A stretch of 64,000 nucleotides of DNA from the NCBI GenBank assembly GCA_023052935.1, contig CM041294.1, positions 37,409,236 through 37,473,235 of the forward strand. Reading direction: 5' to 3'. A program made the position numbers and the translations under genes. The notes under the pieces were generated by a model that saw only the letters and a program-made list of their open reading frames with translations, was not told the DNA's origin and searched no databases. Shown piece after piece: positions 1 through 10,171 of the stretch (positions are counted from its first letter, which is position 1; each line of letters starts with the position of its first letter). This stretch comes from Piezodorus guildinii. Lineage: Eukaryota; Arthropoda; Insecta; Hemiptera; Pentatomidae.

Positions 1-19
1 CAAATATTTTATTAAAATG

Positions 20-155
20 TCATAATTCAGTTCTGTTTGACCGCACTGACGTTTTACAACATTTGTTTTGTTTTTTGGCTCATGGATCCTAAAACGTGTA
101 TTTCTATTGACAAATCGCATTGAAAATTTTCACGATCCTAATATTATTATTTATA
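20..155 (+). mobile_element. family A right-end fragment
   Basis: The words cctaaaacgtgtatttc and gaaaattttcacgatc match the right-hand end of the family A copies near 18.3, 27.9 and 39.7 kb. The window opens inside this copy and its terminal hairpin is not recognisable, so only the subterminal part is left. Confidence 0.6.
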
Positions 156-262
156 TTAAGCTTTCCGCAATTTTCCTAATCAGAGTTCTCCAAATCAATT
201 TCTTAGGTTGTGATAATTAATTGAGTAGATCACTCACCAATTTTATTTTTAGTCTTCTTTAG

Positions 263-696
263 GGTTGACCCTGGTGGTAACAAGGAGGAAGAAAGTGAAG
301 AAGTTAATTTGGGTGGTTACGAGCCGATGAATGAAACGTGTTATATTTGTCGTGAATGTGATTGTAATTGTCAATCGTGTGATTCAAAACTTGTTTCTTT
401 ATTTATTTAACGTCCCTTTATGCTGCTGTGGCTAATCGGACGATGCTACAGAGGGAGTCCTAAGTTTTGCCTATCCAAGTTTAATTAGGATAGGGATTTT
501 AAACGAGTACCTGACATGGCACAGACTCGGGACCTCATTTTAACGTCCCCTCCGAAGGACAGCATAACCAAGGATTTTTACTCCCAATAAAAAATCCTAG
601 AGCCACCTGCGATTTTGAACCAGGGACCTTTGGCATAGGAGGCTGTTATGCCAGCCACCCCGCTACAGGTAACCCCTTGATTCAAAACTTACTATG
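263..696 (+). pseudogene. Cys-rich exon-like segment split by a SINE
   Basis: A pyrimidine-rich stretch ending in AG at 261-262 is followed by an open frame that includes EEESEEVNLGGY and then a Cys-rich run, ETCYICRECDCNCQSCDS. The original sequence continued after the SINE with ACTATG and a possible donor GTACGT at 697. An S1 SINE now occupies 393-677, so the open segment is broken. A second, more decayed copy sits at 9928-10083; it has lost the acceptor AG and gained an in-frame stop but keeps the ESCYICREC-like core. I do not recognise the family. It may be a duplicated gene fragment or part of an unrecognised repeat. Confidence 0.35.
393..677 (-). mobile_element. S1 SINE with 13-bp TSD
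   Basis: tRNA-derived SINE read from right to left. The head carries a box A-like GGGGTGGCTGGCATAACAG, then a decayed box B; the body includes the GTCCTTCGGAGGGGACGTTA-like core and the tail is AAATAAATAAAG. A perfect 13-bp target-site duplication, TGATTCAAAACTT, lies at 380-392 and 678-690. This shows target-primed insertion and proves that the flanking exon-like sequence was once continuous. Confidence 0.92.
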
Positions 697-697
697 G

Positions 698-1573
698 TAC
701 GTGGATAATTATTCGCAAAATTTTGGATTGAGTTGTTTGTGTTCTTTTTGTGTGTACGTGCTCTGCAGAACCCTTAAGTTCTGTCCCCCTATGCCCAGAA
801 GGTCTGAGTGGAGTGTTGTATATTATTAGCTTGTTTTGTAAATGTAGTGATGATCTATAATCCGATAGATGTGAAAGTTGTTGGTAATGATTCTAATACT
901 TTCCAATATATTACAGGCTGTGTAGGCCCTTCGCCGCGCTGCTTAACCTGCTCGGAGAATATACTAAAATACAAAAAAAAAGAATATATACGAATAAGTA
1001 AAGAATAACACATATGCTGAAAAATGCTGCATCCTTGTAATGCAACATGGTCGTGTAGATTGTACACCCTCATAGATAATGCCACTTTTAAATTAGTTGC
1101 AAATAATTTGGGTAAGCTTCAATTAATATTGTTTACACTGATTTAGTAAATTAAAGATGAAGGATTTGTGCTTAAAGAAAGCTATAAAAGGAATAATTAC
1201 GTATAGAATTTGTTTAAAAGACCAAAAATAATGTAGCAAGAACAATGTGAAGAGAGGACAGGGAGGAAATTGAGAACATAGAGTGCTCTCTTTTGGGTTA
1301 AAAAAAAATTCATTCAGAATCATCTTAACTAGGCACACCTCTCCTGTTGCAATGAACGGGTGAATGAAAATGAATCTCATGAAACCATTCATTAAGTATA
1401 AATTGAAGCTTCTTCATAAATCCAGCAAGTAATAATAAAGTAACAAAATAATAAAAGAGCTGTTAGGATTTTCGCAGAATCTTAGCCATTGTTTTAATGA
1501 AAGAAATGGATTATCTAATGTAATTCGATATTTTGTATATCTAAAAAACAGTGTTTTATACTATTATTGTTTT
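698..1573. other. no gene seen
   Basis: AT-rich sequence. A short open stretch at 915-1005 (GCVGPSPRCLTCSENI) follows a TTACAG acceptor-like site, but joining it in phase to the exon-like segment upstream gives an immediate stop. No repeat family was recognised. Confidence 0.4.
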
Positions 1574-1605
1574 ATATCATATTATTTTTAATTATTACTA
1601 TTTTT

Positions 1606-1845
1606 ATATCTGTGGCGGTCGTGAAAAACTGGATAACTTGAGTTATATCAAAAATGAATTAACTCCACGTATCGTCTCCCACGTCCTGTTAAATTGGTTA
1701 AAGAAATTTCTTGGTGGAAGAAATTTCAGATTGAAAGAAAGCTGTATGCCATAACTCTATTTTGGGTATTACGTAAAGTTTAAGTCGCTCACCTGTAAAA
1801 TGAAAGATTTTGACTTAACCACTTATTCACGACCGCCACAGATAT
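1606..1845. mobile_element. MITE-like element with 20-bp TIRs
   Basis: Perfect 20-bp terminal inverted repeats (ATATCTGTGGCGGTCGTGAA) lie at 1606-1625 and, inverted, at 1826-1845, enclosing about 200 bp without coding capacity. A 15-bp direct repeat, ATATCATATTATTTT, occurs at 1574-1588 and 1842-1856. It overlaps the right TIR by four bases but is 17 bp away from the left one, so it is not a textbook target-site duplication. Superfamily not assigned. Confidence 0.7.
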
Positions 1846-1856
1846 CATATTATTTT

Positions 1857-2769
1857 GAAGCTATTCGACAACTGCACTAGAGAGTTTTTCTTTATAGAGT
1901 GAATATGAAATCAGGCACATCATGGAAAAGAAGAAGAAGAAAAACAAGGAGAGGAGGTAACGCTCTACTGGCGCTGACCAGGCTCCAGCTGAGTGAAAAG
2001 GAATGGTACCATTTAGGACATCGCGAAAGAAGTTGATGGCCATCTATCTAGGTCTGGGAACTGCTAAGCGTCTCTAATGATCTACCGATCCCGTATTTGA
2101 CGCTAAAGAATAAAAAAAAAGAACGAAGTTTTACTTTTAATAAAATAGTATTTTATATGAATGTTAAAATGTGACTTTTTAAATCTTTGCAACACTATCT
2201 ACAAACTCGAATCGTGATGTGTGTAAAACTTAAGGAACAAGTAATGTATTGTAATAAAATTTTGCATATAGTAATAGTGGTCACTGAAGAACACACAAAA
2301 AAAACATAAAAATAAAAGATTATTTTTTATAATTTCCTACTATATGGTAAATTCTTAAGCAATTCCTAATATGAATAATACATTGATGTATGCATGTTTA
2401 ATATTAAATGGAATCTGAATGTTCCACTGATTCTATATGTTGCTCAAATGATTAGAGAAGTTACCCTTCGCATTTATTTATCATGCATGCATCTTGATAT
2501 TTTGCATGATATCATAATTTTATATATTTTAACAGAAAACTACAGGAAAAAATGCATTTTTAATAATATATTTAAAAAAAAAAGGCTAACTACCTAATCG
2601 CCAATAATATGATATGTCCCCTCAGAGGGGACAAACGAGTACAAAGGGTTAAAATATGTCTGTTTTATGTACGGACCTCTTGAAAACGAACTTACACAAC
2701 AAACTTGAACAATCATTCATTATAATTATACGTTCAATAAAATTAAAATATTTTGTAAAATATGTATTC
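1857..2769. other. no gene seen; one small hairpin
   Basis: AT-rich. The only structure noted is a perfect 8-bp hairpin at 2615-2633 (TGTCCCCT, loop CAG, AGGGGACA). No coding signal found. Confidence 0.4.
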
Positions 2770-3030
2770 ACCTGTGGTGTGGTGGATAGCATAACAGCTT
2801 TCTATACTCAAGGTTGTGATAGTTGCATATTTTAATGGGGGTAAAAATTCTTGGCTATGTTATTCTTCTGAGCGGACGTAAAAAGGTGGTCCCGTGCCTG
2901 TGCGATGTCAGGTTCTCGTTAAAAATCTCTATCCTAATTAAACCTGGATAGGAGAATTTAGGACTCCCAATGTAGTATCATCTGATTAGCCACAGTAGCA
3001 TAAAGTGACGTTAAATAAACAAACACAAAA
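2770..3030 (+). mobile_element. S1 SINE, diverged
   Basis: Head with GTGGATAGCATAACAGC (box A region) and a decayed box B, body ggtggtcccgtgcctgtgcg, and 3' end CATAAAGTGACGTTAAATAA followed by AAACAAAC. The tRNA head is more mutated than in the copies at 15 and 33 kb, so this insertion is older. No clear TSD. Confidence 0.88.
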
Positions 3031-3577
3031 GTAAACAAAATTTTCTTCTGGATTTAAATAAAATACACCTATTATTTTTTTAACTGTTAATGTGACGTTA
3101 AGTGAATAAAAAACAAATAAAATAATTTAACAATGTGATTCAAAATACATTAGTCATTATTAATTCATTATAAATTACTGATTAAAAATAAAATGTATCT
3201 TATTTAAGGAGGTCATCTGTACGATAACATAACATAGTTATATTCTATATTATGTTATCCTATTCGGGATTCTTCAACAGTCCCTTGAAATGTCACCTCT
3301 AAATTTGTATAAATTATCATATATATTTTTAATTGGATTTTCATTGGATATTTGCTACAGTCGTGTATCCCACGAATTCCTGAGAATATTTTATTACATT
3401 GTTTTATAGAATATAAATTTGTTTCTTGATGCAATTTAATTTATTTTTGTCTTTTCTTCGAATAAATTTTCGACCATTTTATATATAAACAAAAACATCC
3501 AGAAGAAATATAATTTTTCTTGAACAACCACTATATATTTTTCCATTTTCTTTGATTGTGTGTATATTAATTGAACT
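3031..3577. other. no gene seen
   Basis: Very AT-rich sequence with scattered short ATs and no repeat family recognised. A local inverted pair (ACATAACATAGTTAT and its partner ATATTATGTTATCC) lies around 3228-3260. Confidence 0.35.
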
Positions 3578-3817
3578 TTTGTGCTAATGTAGCTAATTAA
3601 AAGATACTACAGCGAGAGTCCTGTCCAGGTTAAATCAGAATAGAATCTTTAACGAATACCTGACATTGCATAGACCCGGGACCCCATTTTACGTTTCCTC
3701 CGAAGGACGGCAAAACCTAGGATTTTTAAATGGGATTAAAAAATCCTAGGAATATTTTTCGGATTTGAACCCGCGACCTTGGGTATTAAAGGTTGTTATG
3801 TAAGCCACTAGGCCAAA
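3578..3817 (-). mobile_element. S1 SINE, 3' end damaged
   Basis: Reverse-oriented S1 copy. Box B is visible as GGATTTGAACCCGCGACC on the + strand, with the CCTCCGAAGGACGGCA core. The tail-side sequence (position 3578 on) is diverged and lacks the AAATAAAC tail. Confidence 0.85.
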
Positions 3818-4122
3818 GTTTTTATTTCATCTTAAGGAGTTATTTTGAGAAAGTAGAATAAGTACTTCGCTGTGGGCGACTGTCCTACTTCCGAGACTTT
3901 AGGGCCAGTCGATTTTAAAATATAATAATAAGAGTTCTATTCCAATATACACAAAATTTTAGAAACTTACATAATTCATACAACATGAACTAGGCTTTAT
4001 TTATAAGCTTATTAATAATAATAAATATATAACTTTTTTGAGATTTATATAGATAGCTATTCAATTTAAACAGTAACATCTCATAAAAGTTTAATTTTGA
4101 GATATACCATGGTCTACATGCC

Positions 4123-4253
4123 AAATCTGGTGCGCGCAACACACGAACTTACCTCCGTCGTAAAAACAATTTAAGAATTTCCAGATACAGAGATGAAAAA
4201 ATGTTAAAGAATTAATTACGTAAAGTTTTGATAGAAATAGGTGTTTTATTATA
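4123..4253 (+). mobile_element. family A left end, interrupted by mariner
   Basis: ATCTGGTGCGCGCAACACAC is the left terminus shared by all family A copies; here it is followed by about 110 bp of family sequence and then by the TA and TIR of a mariner. The rest of family A is not found beyond the mariner, so the element was truncated on that side. Confidence 0.8.
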
Positions 4254-5127
4254 TCGGGTAGTGTCACATTAAATGTCCGTTTTCAAGGTGAAGGATTTTT
4301 ATTAAAAATACGATATGAAAACAAGATAATTTTATTCGAAGTATTTACCTTCTTTTTCTACACATTTTTCGCAACGTGACACCAACTTTTTTTTATCCCC
4401 GAACTGAAAAACTCTGAGCTTTGAAGTGAAACAAAATCTGAAAACGCACTTTTCACTTGATCATCATTTTCAAAAAGTTTCTGTAGGAAACTTCCTGAAT
4501 AGGACGTAATCTGTTGGAGACAAGTCGGGAGAATATGGCGGGTGCGGAAGAACTTCGTAGCCCAGTTCTTTCAATCTTTGCATGGTATGTTTTGAAACAT
4601 GGGGTCTCGCTGCCGCTCATCGAGCTTTTTTACTTTCCCAATACACTTTAAATGTCTGGAAACGGTAGATGCACTTGCATTTAGTTGTGCTGAGAGTCCT
4701 TTAACTGTTTGGTAGGGGTTTCCTTCTACTGTATGTTTGAGGACATCGTTGTCTATTACGGACGGAGGTCTTCCTCGGGGAAAGTTTTCCAAGTCGGTAT
4801 CCCCAGCTGAAAACTTAGCAAACCAACGGCAAATGGTCCGTTCATTAATACTCCCTTCCCCAAACGCCTTGCCAATATTTCTAGCGGCCTCAGCTGCTGA
4901 ATGGCCGAGTTTAAACTCGTACAAAAATATTACTTGAAAATCGCGTGTTTCCATGTTCATATTTGGAGGTATATTAAAAAATGGGTAATTGATTCAGAAG
5001 CTAATGTTTAAAATACAATGGTAGAGGATTAGTAACTGTTTACTTTAAATATGTAAACATTCGGAAGAAAACAACAGAGACCTGCTTAAATCCTTTATGT
5101 ATTTCAAAAACTATAAAAACAGACATT
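4254..5127 (-). mobile_element. deleted mariner, copy 1
   Basis: Left TIR (TCGGGTAGTGTCACATTAAA) is preceded by TA at 4252-4253. The right TIR has decayed after AACAGACATTT near 5127. The element is read on the minus strand: N-terminal helix-turn-helix region, then a junction that drops most of the catalytic domain and resumes near the C-terminus. About 875 bp against roughly 1.3 kb for an intact mariner. It shares its internal deletion junction with the copy at 44.3 kb. Confidence 0.9.
4571..4960 (-). pseudogene. mariner transposase, N-terminal part
   Basis: 129 codons. Residues about 1-105 form the paired-like helix-turn-helix DNA-binding region: FKLGHSAAEAARNI, then GRPPSVIDNDVLK and VSRHLKCIGKVKKLD. 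This order and wording resemble cecropia-group (Hsmar1-like) mariners more than irritans or mauritiana types, judged by eye. The WVPHDL linker present in copy 3 is deleted here (24 bp). After ERQRDPMFQ the frame enters C-terminal sequence out of phase and stops. The first two catalytic aspartates are absent, so no transposition activity is possible; the element could only move in trans. Confidence 0.9.
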
Positions 5128-5145
5128 TATACTTAGACGTTGAGG

Positions 5146-5242
5146 ATGCTAGGTATAATTTTGGATTGGATATTAGAGGAATTCAATGGTTTGGTGCCCA
5201 CATTACTATCATGTCTTTTGTGCTTAACTGGAACGTCAGAGG
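5146..5242 (+). CDS. candidate signal-peptide first exon
   Basis: An ATG at 5146 opens 32 codons ending at a strong donor, TCAGAGG|GTAAGT (GTAAGT at 5243-5248). The translation starts MLGIILDWILEEFNGLVPTL and continues into LSCLLCLTGTSEG, a hydrophobic stretch that could serve as a signal peptide. It lies just outside the right end of the deleted mariner. No downstream exon can be connected, and short open segments with a donor arise by chance, so this is a hypothesis only. Confidence 0.25.
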
Positions 5243-5248
5243 GTAAGT

Positions 5249-6016
5249 GTAGAGTACCCGGAAACAGCGAGAATTTTTGTTTTTGTTTTAACTTTAAATC
5301 TTTATTCACACCTGTAAATAATACAATGAACAATCAGTGAATGAGCGGTCAATTTTAAGAAACATGGCGTGATAGGCATAAGGGAGACCGGCACCTAGAA
5401 AAAAGTGAGAATTATTAAAGGAGAAGGTCTCTCATCCAACTCCTCTTCAGCCTTCTGTGGGCATTTCCTGGCATGAGTGTTGTGGTCATTGATTATTGTG
5501 TTGGGGTGACCTTGTAGTTTGTCGTGGAAACGTTGCGAGAAATTTAATTCACAAGACTCTTTTTTGCAAAATAATTTACTATTTTTAAATCTCAAAACTT
5601 TTTTGCAATTATCTTTTGTTTTCTAGATTAAATGAATTATAATTTCATTGAAAACTATCTCTTTAAAGCTCAATATTTCTCCGCTCAAGTATTATACTGT
5701 ATTTAATGGAATATAAAAATATGGTGTAGCTGTGCACATTTGACAGTCTCGAGCAGCAAAAATCATTCCTAAGCCCGTAAATCTGAAGCTGTAAACATGT
5801 CCAAGTCCTAGAAAAGTGATTCATCAGTGAGATTATTCGCTATTTATCAGAAAATCCTTAAATTTTACAAGAGACACAATACATCACGAGTTGGGGGCCT
5901 TCGATCTATACCTTGTAGTTTTGACCTAAATACTAATGACCACTTGCAATGTTCCGGAGACTGGTGAAAATGTGAACACGACCTACATTGCTTCCGGTGC
6001 ACCAAGTTGATGGGAG
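5249..6016. other. no gene seen
   Basis: Moderately AT-rich sequence. No repeat family or convincing coding segment was found in either direction. Confidence 0.35.
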
Positions 6017-6029
6017 CCACGGGAATATT

Positions 6030-6320
6030 GCTTGTTTGTTTATTTATTTAACGTCCCTTTATCCTGCTGTGGCTAATCGGATGAGTGGCAGTCCTAAATT
6101 TGGCCTATCCAGGATTAATTAGGGTAGTGATCTTTAACGAGTATATGATATTGCACAGGCTCGGGAACACCTTTAATCGTCCCCTCCGAAGGACGGCATA
6201 ACTAAGGATTTTCTACTCCCATTAAAAAATCCTAGGGCCACCTGCGGGTTCGAACCCGGGACCTTGGGCATAGGAGGATGTTATGCTAACCACCATGCAA
6301 CAGGTAACCCCCTTCCTACC
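6030..6320 (-). mobile_element. S1 SINE with 13-bp TSD
   Basis: Well-kept reverse copy: box B GGGTTCGAACCCGGGACC on the + strand, the CCTCCGAAGGACGGCATAAC core and a GTTTATTTATTTAACGTCCC tail end. The direct repeat CCACGGGAATATT flanks it at 6017-6029 and 6321-6333, so the true 5' end includes about 12 bp beyond the usual GGGGTTACCTG. Confidence 0.93.
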
Positions 6321-6333
6321 CCACGGGAATATT

Positions 6334-7033
6334 CTTCGTCATTCAGGAATTTAGTGAGTGAAACAACTTCCTTTAGTTCAAGAAGTTTATATACTGCTAA
6401 AAAACAGATTTGGGTCCTATCAACTTTAACTTTGGAAATGGAAGAGTGAGAGAAGAGAGGTACAAGGAAGACCAAATGATGAAAGAAATCGTCCGTTAGC
6501 CGAGTAATAGCAGCGGAGAACCTCTGTCAGTGGGTATCGTTGGAGTAAAAAGCACTGACGATCAATCCCGTATAGCCGAAAGATGAAGAAGGGATGTGAA
6601 TAAAATAAAATATAGACGTAATGTTCCCCACTCAAAAGAGGTGCGATATGGGTAGGCAGTGTGGGTAGGCAAGCCGTGGCTGAGGGCAGTCCACCCGCGA
6701 CAGAGCGAGACCAAGACATGGCAATAACGGTAGCCATAGCGGAGGATAGCCCATTAATTAGGATCCGCACCCGACCTTAAATACAGTCTGGCCAACCGCC
6801 CATCCATGGTGTATGGTATGAGCATGGGGGTACTTCAGGGGTACTGGTATGAGCACCTGGCAACACTGATCTTAGTTCCATCAATCCGCAGGGTTCACTG
6901 TTCTAGCCATTGATTGTTTTCGGATGAATTGATATCGTTCAATTAAGAAGTGAGACTTATGACGAGGATTGCAATTAATGTTAGTACGTCTAATTATGGC
7001 TAAAGTTTTGTTGTTGTATTTCTTTATTTCCAG
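6334..7033. other. no gene seen
   Basis: Less AT-rich than its surroundings. At 6812-6870 there are short internal repeats (GGTATGAGCA twice, GGGGTACT twice). The open frames in both directions here have no recognisable domains. Confidence 0.35.
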
Positions 7034-7105
7034 ATCGGCTGCGTGAGCCATGCATGGGTTTATATAAAACAGTTATTAAAATTACTAGCAATTGACAAAG
7101 GAGAG
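7034..7105 (+). CDS. candidate internal exon (72 nt)
   Basis: A long pyrimidine tract ending TTTATTTCCAG (AG at 7032-7033) precedes 24 open codons reading IGCVSHAWVYIKQLLKLLAI then DKGE, with a moderate donor GAG|GTATAG at 7106. The length is a multiple of three and the segment is less AT-rich than its flanks. No homologue recognised and no partner exon identified, so this is weak evidence. Confidence 0.2.
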
Positions 7106-7545
7106 GTATAGTCCCATGCAAAGACACCCCTACCTATTTTATGTTTATAATTACACTGATCAGTTAAATAAGAAGATTGAGTTAAATCAAAACAAACACT
7201 AGAAATCAAATTGAAAGAAATGAAACTAAAATTAAATTACTTCATATAACATAATAAATTAATACATTATAAGATAATTAAAAAAATAGGATAAAGTAAA
7301 TGTAGCTTGAAAAGAATCAATCAATATATAATTAACAAAAAAACAAAACATTAAAATAATAATAATAAATAAATGAAACATAGTAGATTGAATATATGCT
7401 GACAATAAATGATGGATGTTCTAGAAAGATAATTTAGTATCTTTTCTTTTTTAATTTTTCAGGAAGTTTTACTTAATATTTCACACTTAAATATGCACAC
7501 CTTAACTTCTTTTTATTATATTTTACAATTTTCTACATCGTTTTT

Positions 7546-7581
7546 CAACGTTTCGGGATTCTTTCCCCATTATCAAGACTG
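7546..7581 (-). ncRNA. hammerhead-like motif, U3-A8 type (left arm)
   Basis: Read on the minus strand: stem I 5' side CAGUC, core UUGAUAA, one unpaired U, GGG/CCC stem II, GAAAC, GU, then U17 and the 3' side GA. The core differs from CUGANGA at positions 3 and 8 (C to U and G to A), which together keep a Watson-Crick pair. Stem I is only about 2 bp here, so activity is doubtful. Confidence 0.45.
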
Positions 7582-7813
7582 AAACAATTTTTTTATAAGT
7601 TTAATTAGTGAAAATACATTATTTAAATTTTGCCTTTGAAAATAATCTTCATCAATTTGTCATTATTAATTTAAAACTTATTAATATTATTTACCTTTTT
7701 TGAAAACATTTTTAAATACAATTTGAAAAAAGGTAACTAATATTAATAAGTTGTAATGACAAATATTTAAATAATGTATTTTCACTAATAAAAATGATTA
7801 AACAAATTTGTTT

Positions 7814-7852
7814 CAGTCTTGATAATGGAGAGAAAGAACCACGAAACGTTGA
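7814..7852 (+). ncRNA. hammerhead-like motif, U3-A8 type (right arm)
   Basis: Same motif as the left arm, on the opposite strand: CAGUC, UUGAUAA, a decayed stem II (GGA against CAC), GAAAC-GU-U and GA. Stem II mutations make this copy unlikely to fold well. Confidence 0.4.
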
Positions 7853-8133
7853 AAAACGATATAGAAAATTGTAAAATAAAATAAATATATAGTAAAAGGA
7901 AGTTAAGGTGTGCATATTTAAGTGTGAAATGTTAAGTAAAACTTCCTGAAAAATTAAAAAAGAAAATATATTAAATTATCTTTTTAGAACATCAATCATT
8001 TATTGTCAGCATACATTCAATCTATCATTTTAATGTATTTTTTTTAAAGTTAATTATTTATTGATTGGTTCTTTTCAAGCTACATTTACATTATCTTATT
8101 TTTTTTAATTACCTTATAATGTATTAATTGATA

Positions 8134-9135
8134 AACCATTAATTACGGTTTTAAGAAAATATAGAAAAGATAATTTAATAATTAATAGTTAAAAAATTAT
8201 AGTTTATGGACAAATAAAAGCTCAATAGGAAGATTCACAGAAGAACGTCTGCAGAAGTCTAGGTTTGAGCCAGCGAGTTGTTTGAACCCCGATGTTGTAG
8301 GCTACAGGACCTCTCACTACTGGGAGCTGTGAGTGGTATTTATTGAAGCGATTTGAGAAAGTCATCGATAGGTTCAATTTGAATGACTAAAGTTAAAATG
8401 CAATTCCAAATAATTCAATGCAAAACCAAAATTTTGTACATTTGAAAATACATATTAACAATGTATGCTCATAAAATAAAAGTATTTTTAACAGCTTATA
8501 TGGAAGTGGACTGGGGTGGGGAAGATAACGGTTGTGATAAATAAATCTGTCCGAGGTGGAAATTTTATAGTACTTATCAAATTGAACAAAAAGACAGTTA
8601 AGATTCCAAGACTCTTGAAGAGCTTCGTCAGTCATTTGTGAGAATGGCTAGTTCGCTATCTTCCCAATGCTTTTGACGATAAAAACTAAATTCTCACAAT
8701 ATTAAAGGTTATGGCAAAACTTCATTGAAGTTTTAATTAGGAAATTAATTGAAAAATGAAAATTAAGAATCATTATATTTGATTATTTGTTGTTAGTAGG
8801 ATACAGCGCCCTCAGAAACTCCAAAGATTGAAATTAAATATAATTAACTTAAAGATTACCAGTCTTTTCTTTCAATTCAACAAAACTAGAGGAATCGAAT
8901 GCATGTCCTTCTTATCTGAACTTGCCAATTACCTTCTTAAACCAATTCAAAGATTCTTTATAGCTTTTCCAATCAACTCCCCACGAAAAAAGCGTAGTTT
9001 TTTCTTTGTTTTATTTCTCTAATATTTCTGGAACATTGAAAAATTATAGTTTAAAAATTATTACGTGATTTAGTGTCGTTTTTTGAGATAAGTGTTTTTA
9101 TCGTAGCGACTCCATCGAACGCACGTTCTAGCTAA
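8134..9135. other. no gene seen
   Basis: AT-rich flank of the palindrome. No repeat family or domain recognised. A few box-B-like words near 8275 (TTTGAACCCCGATG) lack a matching box A. Confidence 0.35.
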
Positions 9136-9360
9136 CACACAATAGGAAGAGAGAAGAGAAAAATACAGCCTAAAACAATTGAACGGGTTTTAAGGGAACA
9201 AAAAGCAATCGGATTGTCATTTCTAACAGGAGCCATTGCTACGTGCGAGGAAGAAGCACTACAATTGTCTCAGCGAGAGGTTATCCTCTGCCACGTTGAA
9301 AAACGAAATGGAATTCCTAGCAGAACTTCAATGACTAGACACATTTATGAGGCGGAATAA
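9136..9360 (+). CDS. orphan open frame without ATG (74 codons)
   Basis: Open from just after a TAA at 9133-9135 to the TAA at 9358-9360. The translation is charged and coding-like: KTIERVLREQKAIGLSF, CEEEALQLSQREVI, EKRNGIPSRTSMTRHI. The last part is loosely reminiscent of the second helix of Pipsqueak-type or transposase helix-turn-helix domains, but this is by eye only. The first Met is near the end, so if real it is an internal or terminal exon, or a transposase fragment. Function unknown. Confidence 0.25.
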   Translation, partial: HTIGREKRKIQPKTIERVLREQKAIGLSFLTGAIATCEEEALQLSQREVILCHVEKRNGIPSRTSMTRHIYEAE

Positions 9361-9900
9361 ACTTTGATGCATTTCCGACTTTTATAAAGAAATTGTATGT
9401 TTTTAAACAGAATTTTAGGTTTCATTTCATTTTTTTATTCATCAAAACAAGAAGGTGCCTCCATTTTCAAGTAGTGATAGCAAATTTTTGTTTTATAACT
9501 AATGTCGGTAATCAAGGCAAGAAAAAGAGCACAGTTAACAATTAAGCTAGGGTTTTTAATAAAATACCGAATTGAATATATCAAAGTGGTGGAGTAGAGA
9601 GGAAGTTGCAAAGGAAAAGTTGCACAAACGCACTTAATTAAAAATAATTATTAATGTGTACCCAAAGGAGGGTTAGGGGGAGGCAGTGTTTTCACCCTTA
9701 AAATTGCTAAAAAAAACAAAAAAAAAAAAACTACTTTTAAAGAGAAAAAAAGGTGTTATTAGAGACTGTTTTGTGTTTTAAGCACGAAGTCAATTATTAT
9801 TATTGTTTTTTATTCACAACTGTATTGCTGCGCATCCAGCTAATGTAAAGTACTATTTTTCTTTTTGACCAACGTCCTGAATTTTCAGTTTAAAAGATCT
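9361..9900. other. no gene seen; A-rich tract
   Basis: AT-rich, with an A-rich run around 9710-9750. Nothing else found. Confidence 0.35.
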
Positions 9901-9927
9901 CTCCATCGTCTTTCAAGTCTTCTTTGG

Positions 9928-10083
9928 GGTTGTTCTGGTAAGAGGGAGGAAGAAAGGGAAGAAACAAGTTGATTAAGTTGGTGATGTGTCGAAGAATGAA
10001 TCCTGTTATATTTGTCGTGAATGCAATAATTTACTGTTGAGATGTTTGTGACGTTGTTATCGTTTGATTCGAAACATACTATG
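9928..10083 (+). pseudogene. second copy of the Cys-rich exon-like segment
   Basis: Paralogue of 263-696 without the SINE. Both share TCTTCTTT before the segment, the GGAGGAAGAAAG purine run, TGTTATATTTGTCGTGAATG and the closing GATTC-AAAC-TACTATG. Here the acceptor is GG instead of AG and there is an in-frame TAA, so it cannot be a working exon. It marks the ancestral, uninterrupted state for the SINE-split copy. Confidence 0.5.
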
Positions 10084-10171
10084 ATACGTGAAGCACGTAG
10101 TTAATTTTCAAATCCATACATACATTACTTCTTTTTCAACCAAATTGGCTCATCCCTTCTCTTTATCATCA

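Larger units (their letters stand above)
7257..8133. mobile_element. Penelope-like palindrome with two hammerhead-like cores
   Basis: Two arms of roughly 420-450 bp (about 7257-7705 and 7723-8133) are inverted copies of each other with only about 17 bp between them. Outer landmarks are TTAATACATTATAAGATAAT on the left and ACCTTATAATGTATTAATTG on the right. Each arm carries a CAGTCTTGATAATGG ... CGAAACGTTGA motif. A homologous single arm lies at 58.5 kb. No reverse transcriptase or GIY-YIG frame is present, so this would be a non-autonomous, terminal-repeat-only structure. Confidence 0.7.

Noticed and set aside
809..1008. Open stretch GCVGPSPRCLTCSENI after an acceptor-like TTACAG as a second Cys-rich exon
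   Set aside because: Joining it to the upstream exon-like segment at the GTACGT donor gives a stop codon at once, and the rest of the frame is Lys-rich and AT-driven.
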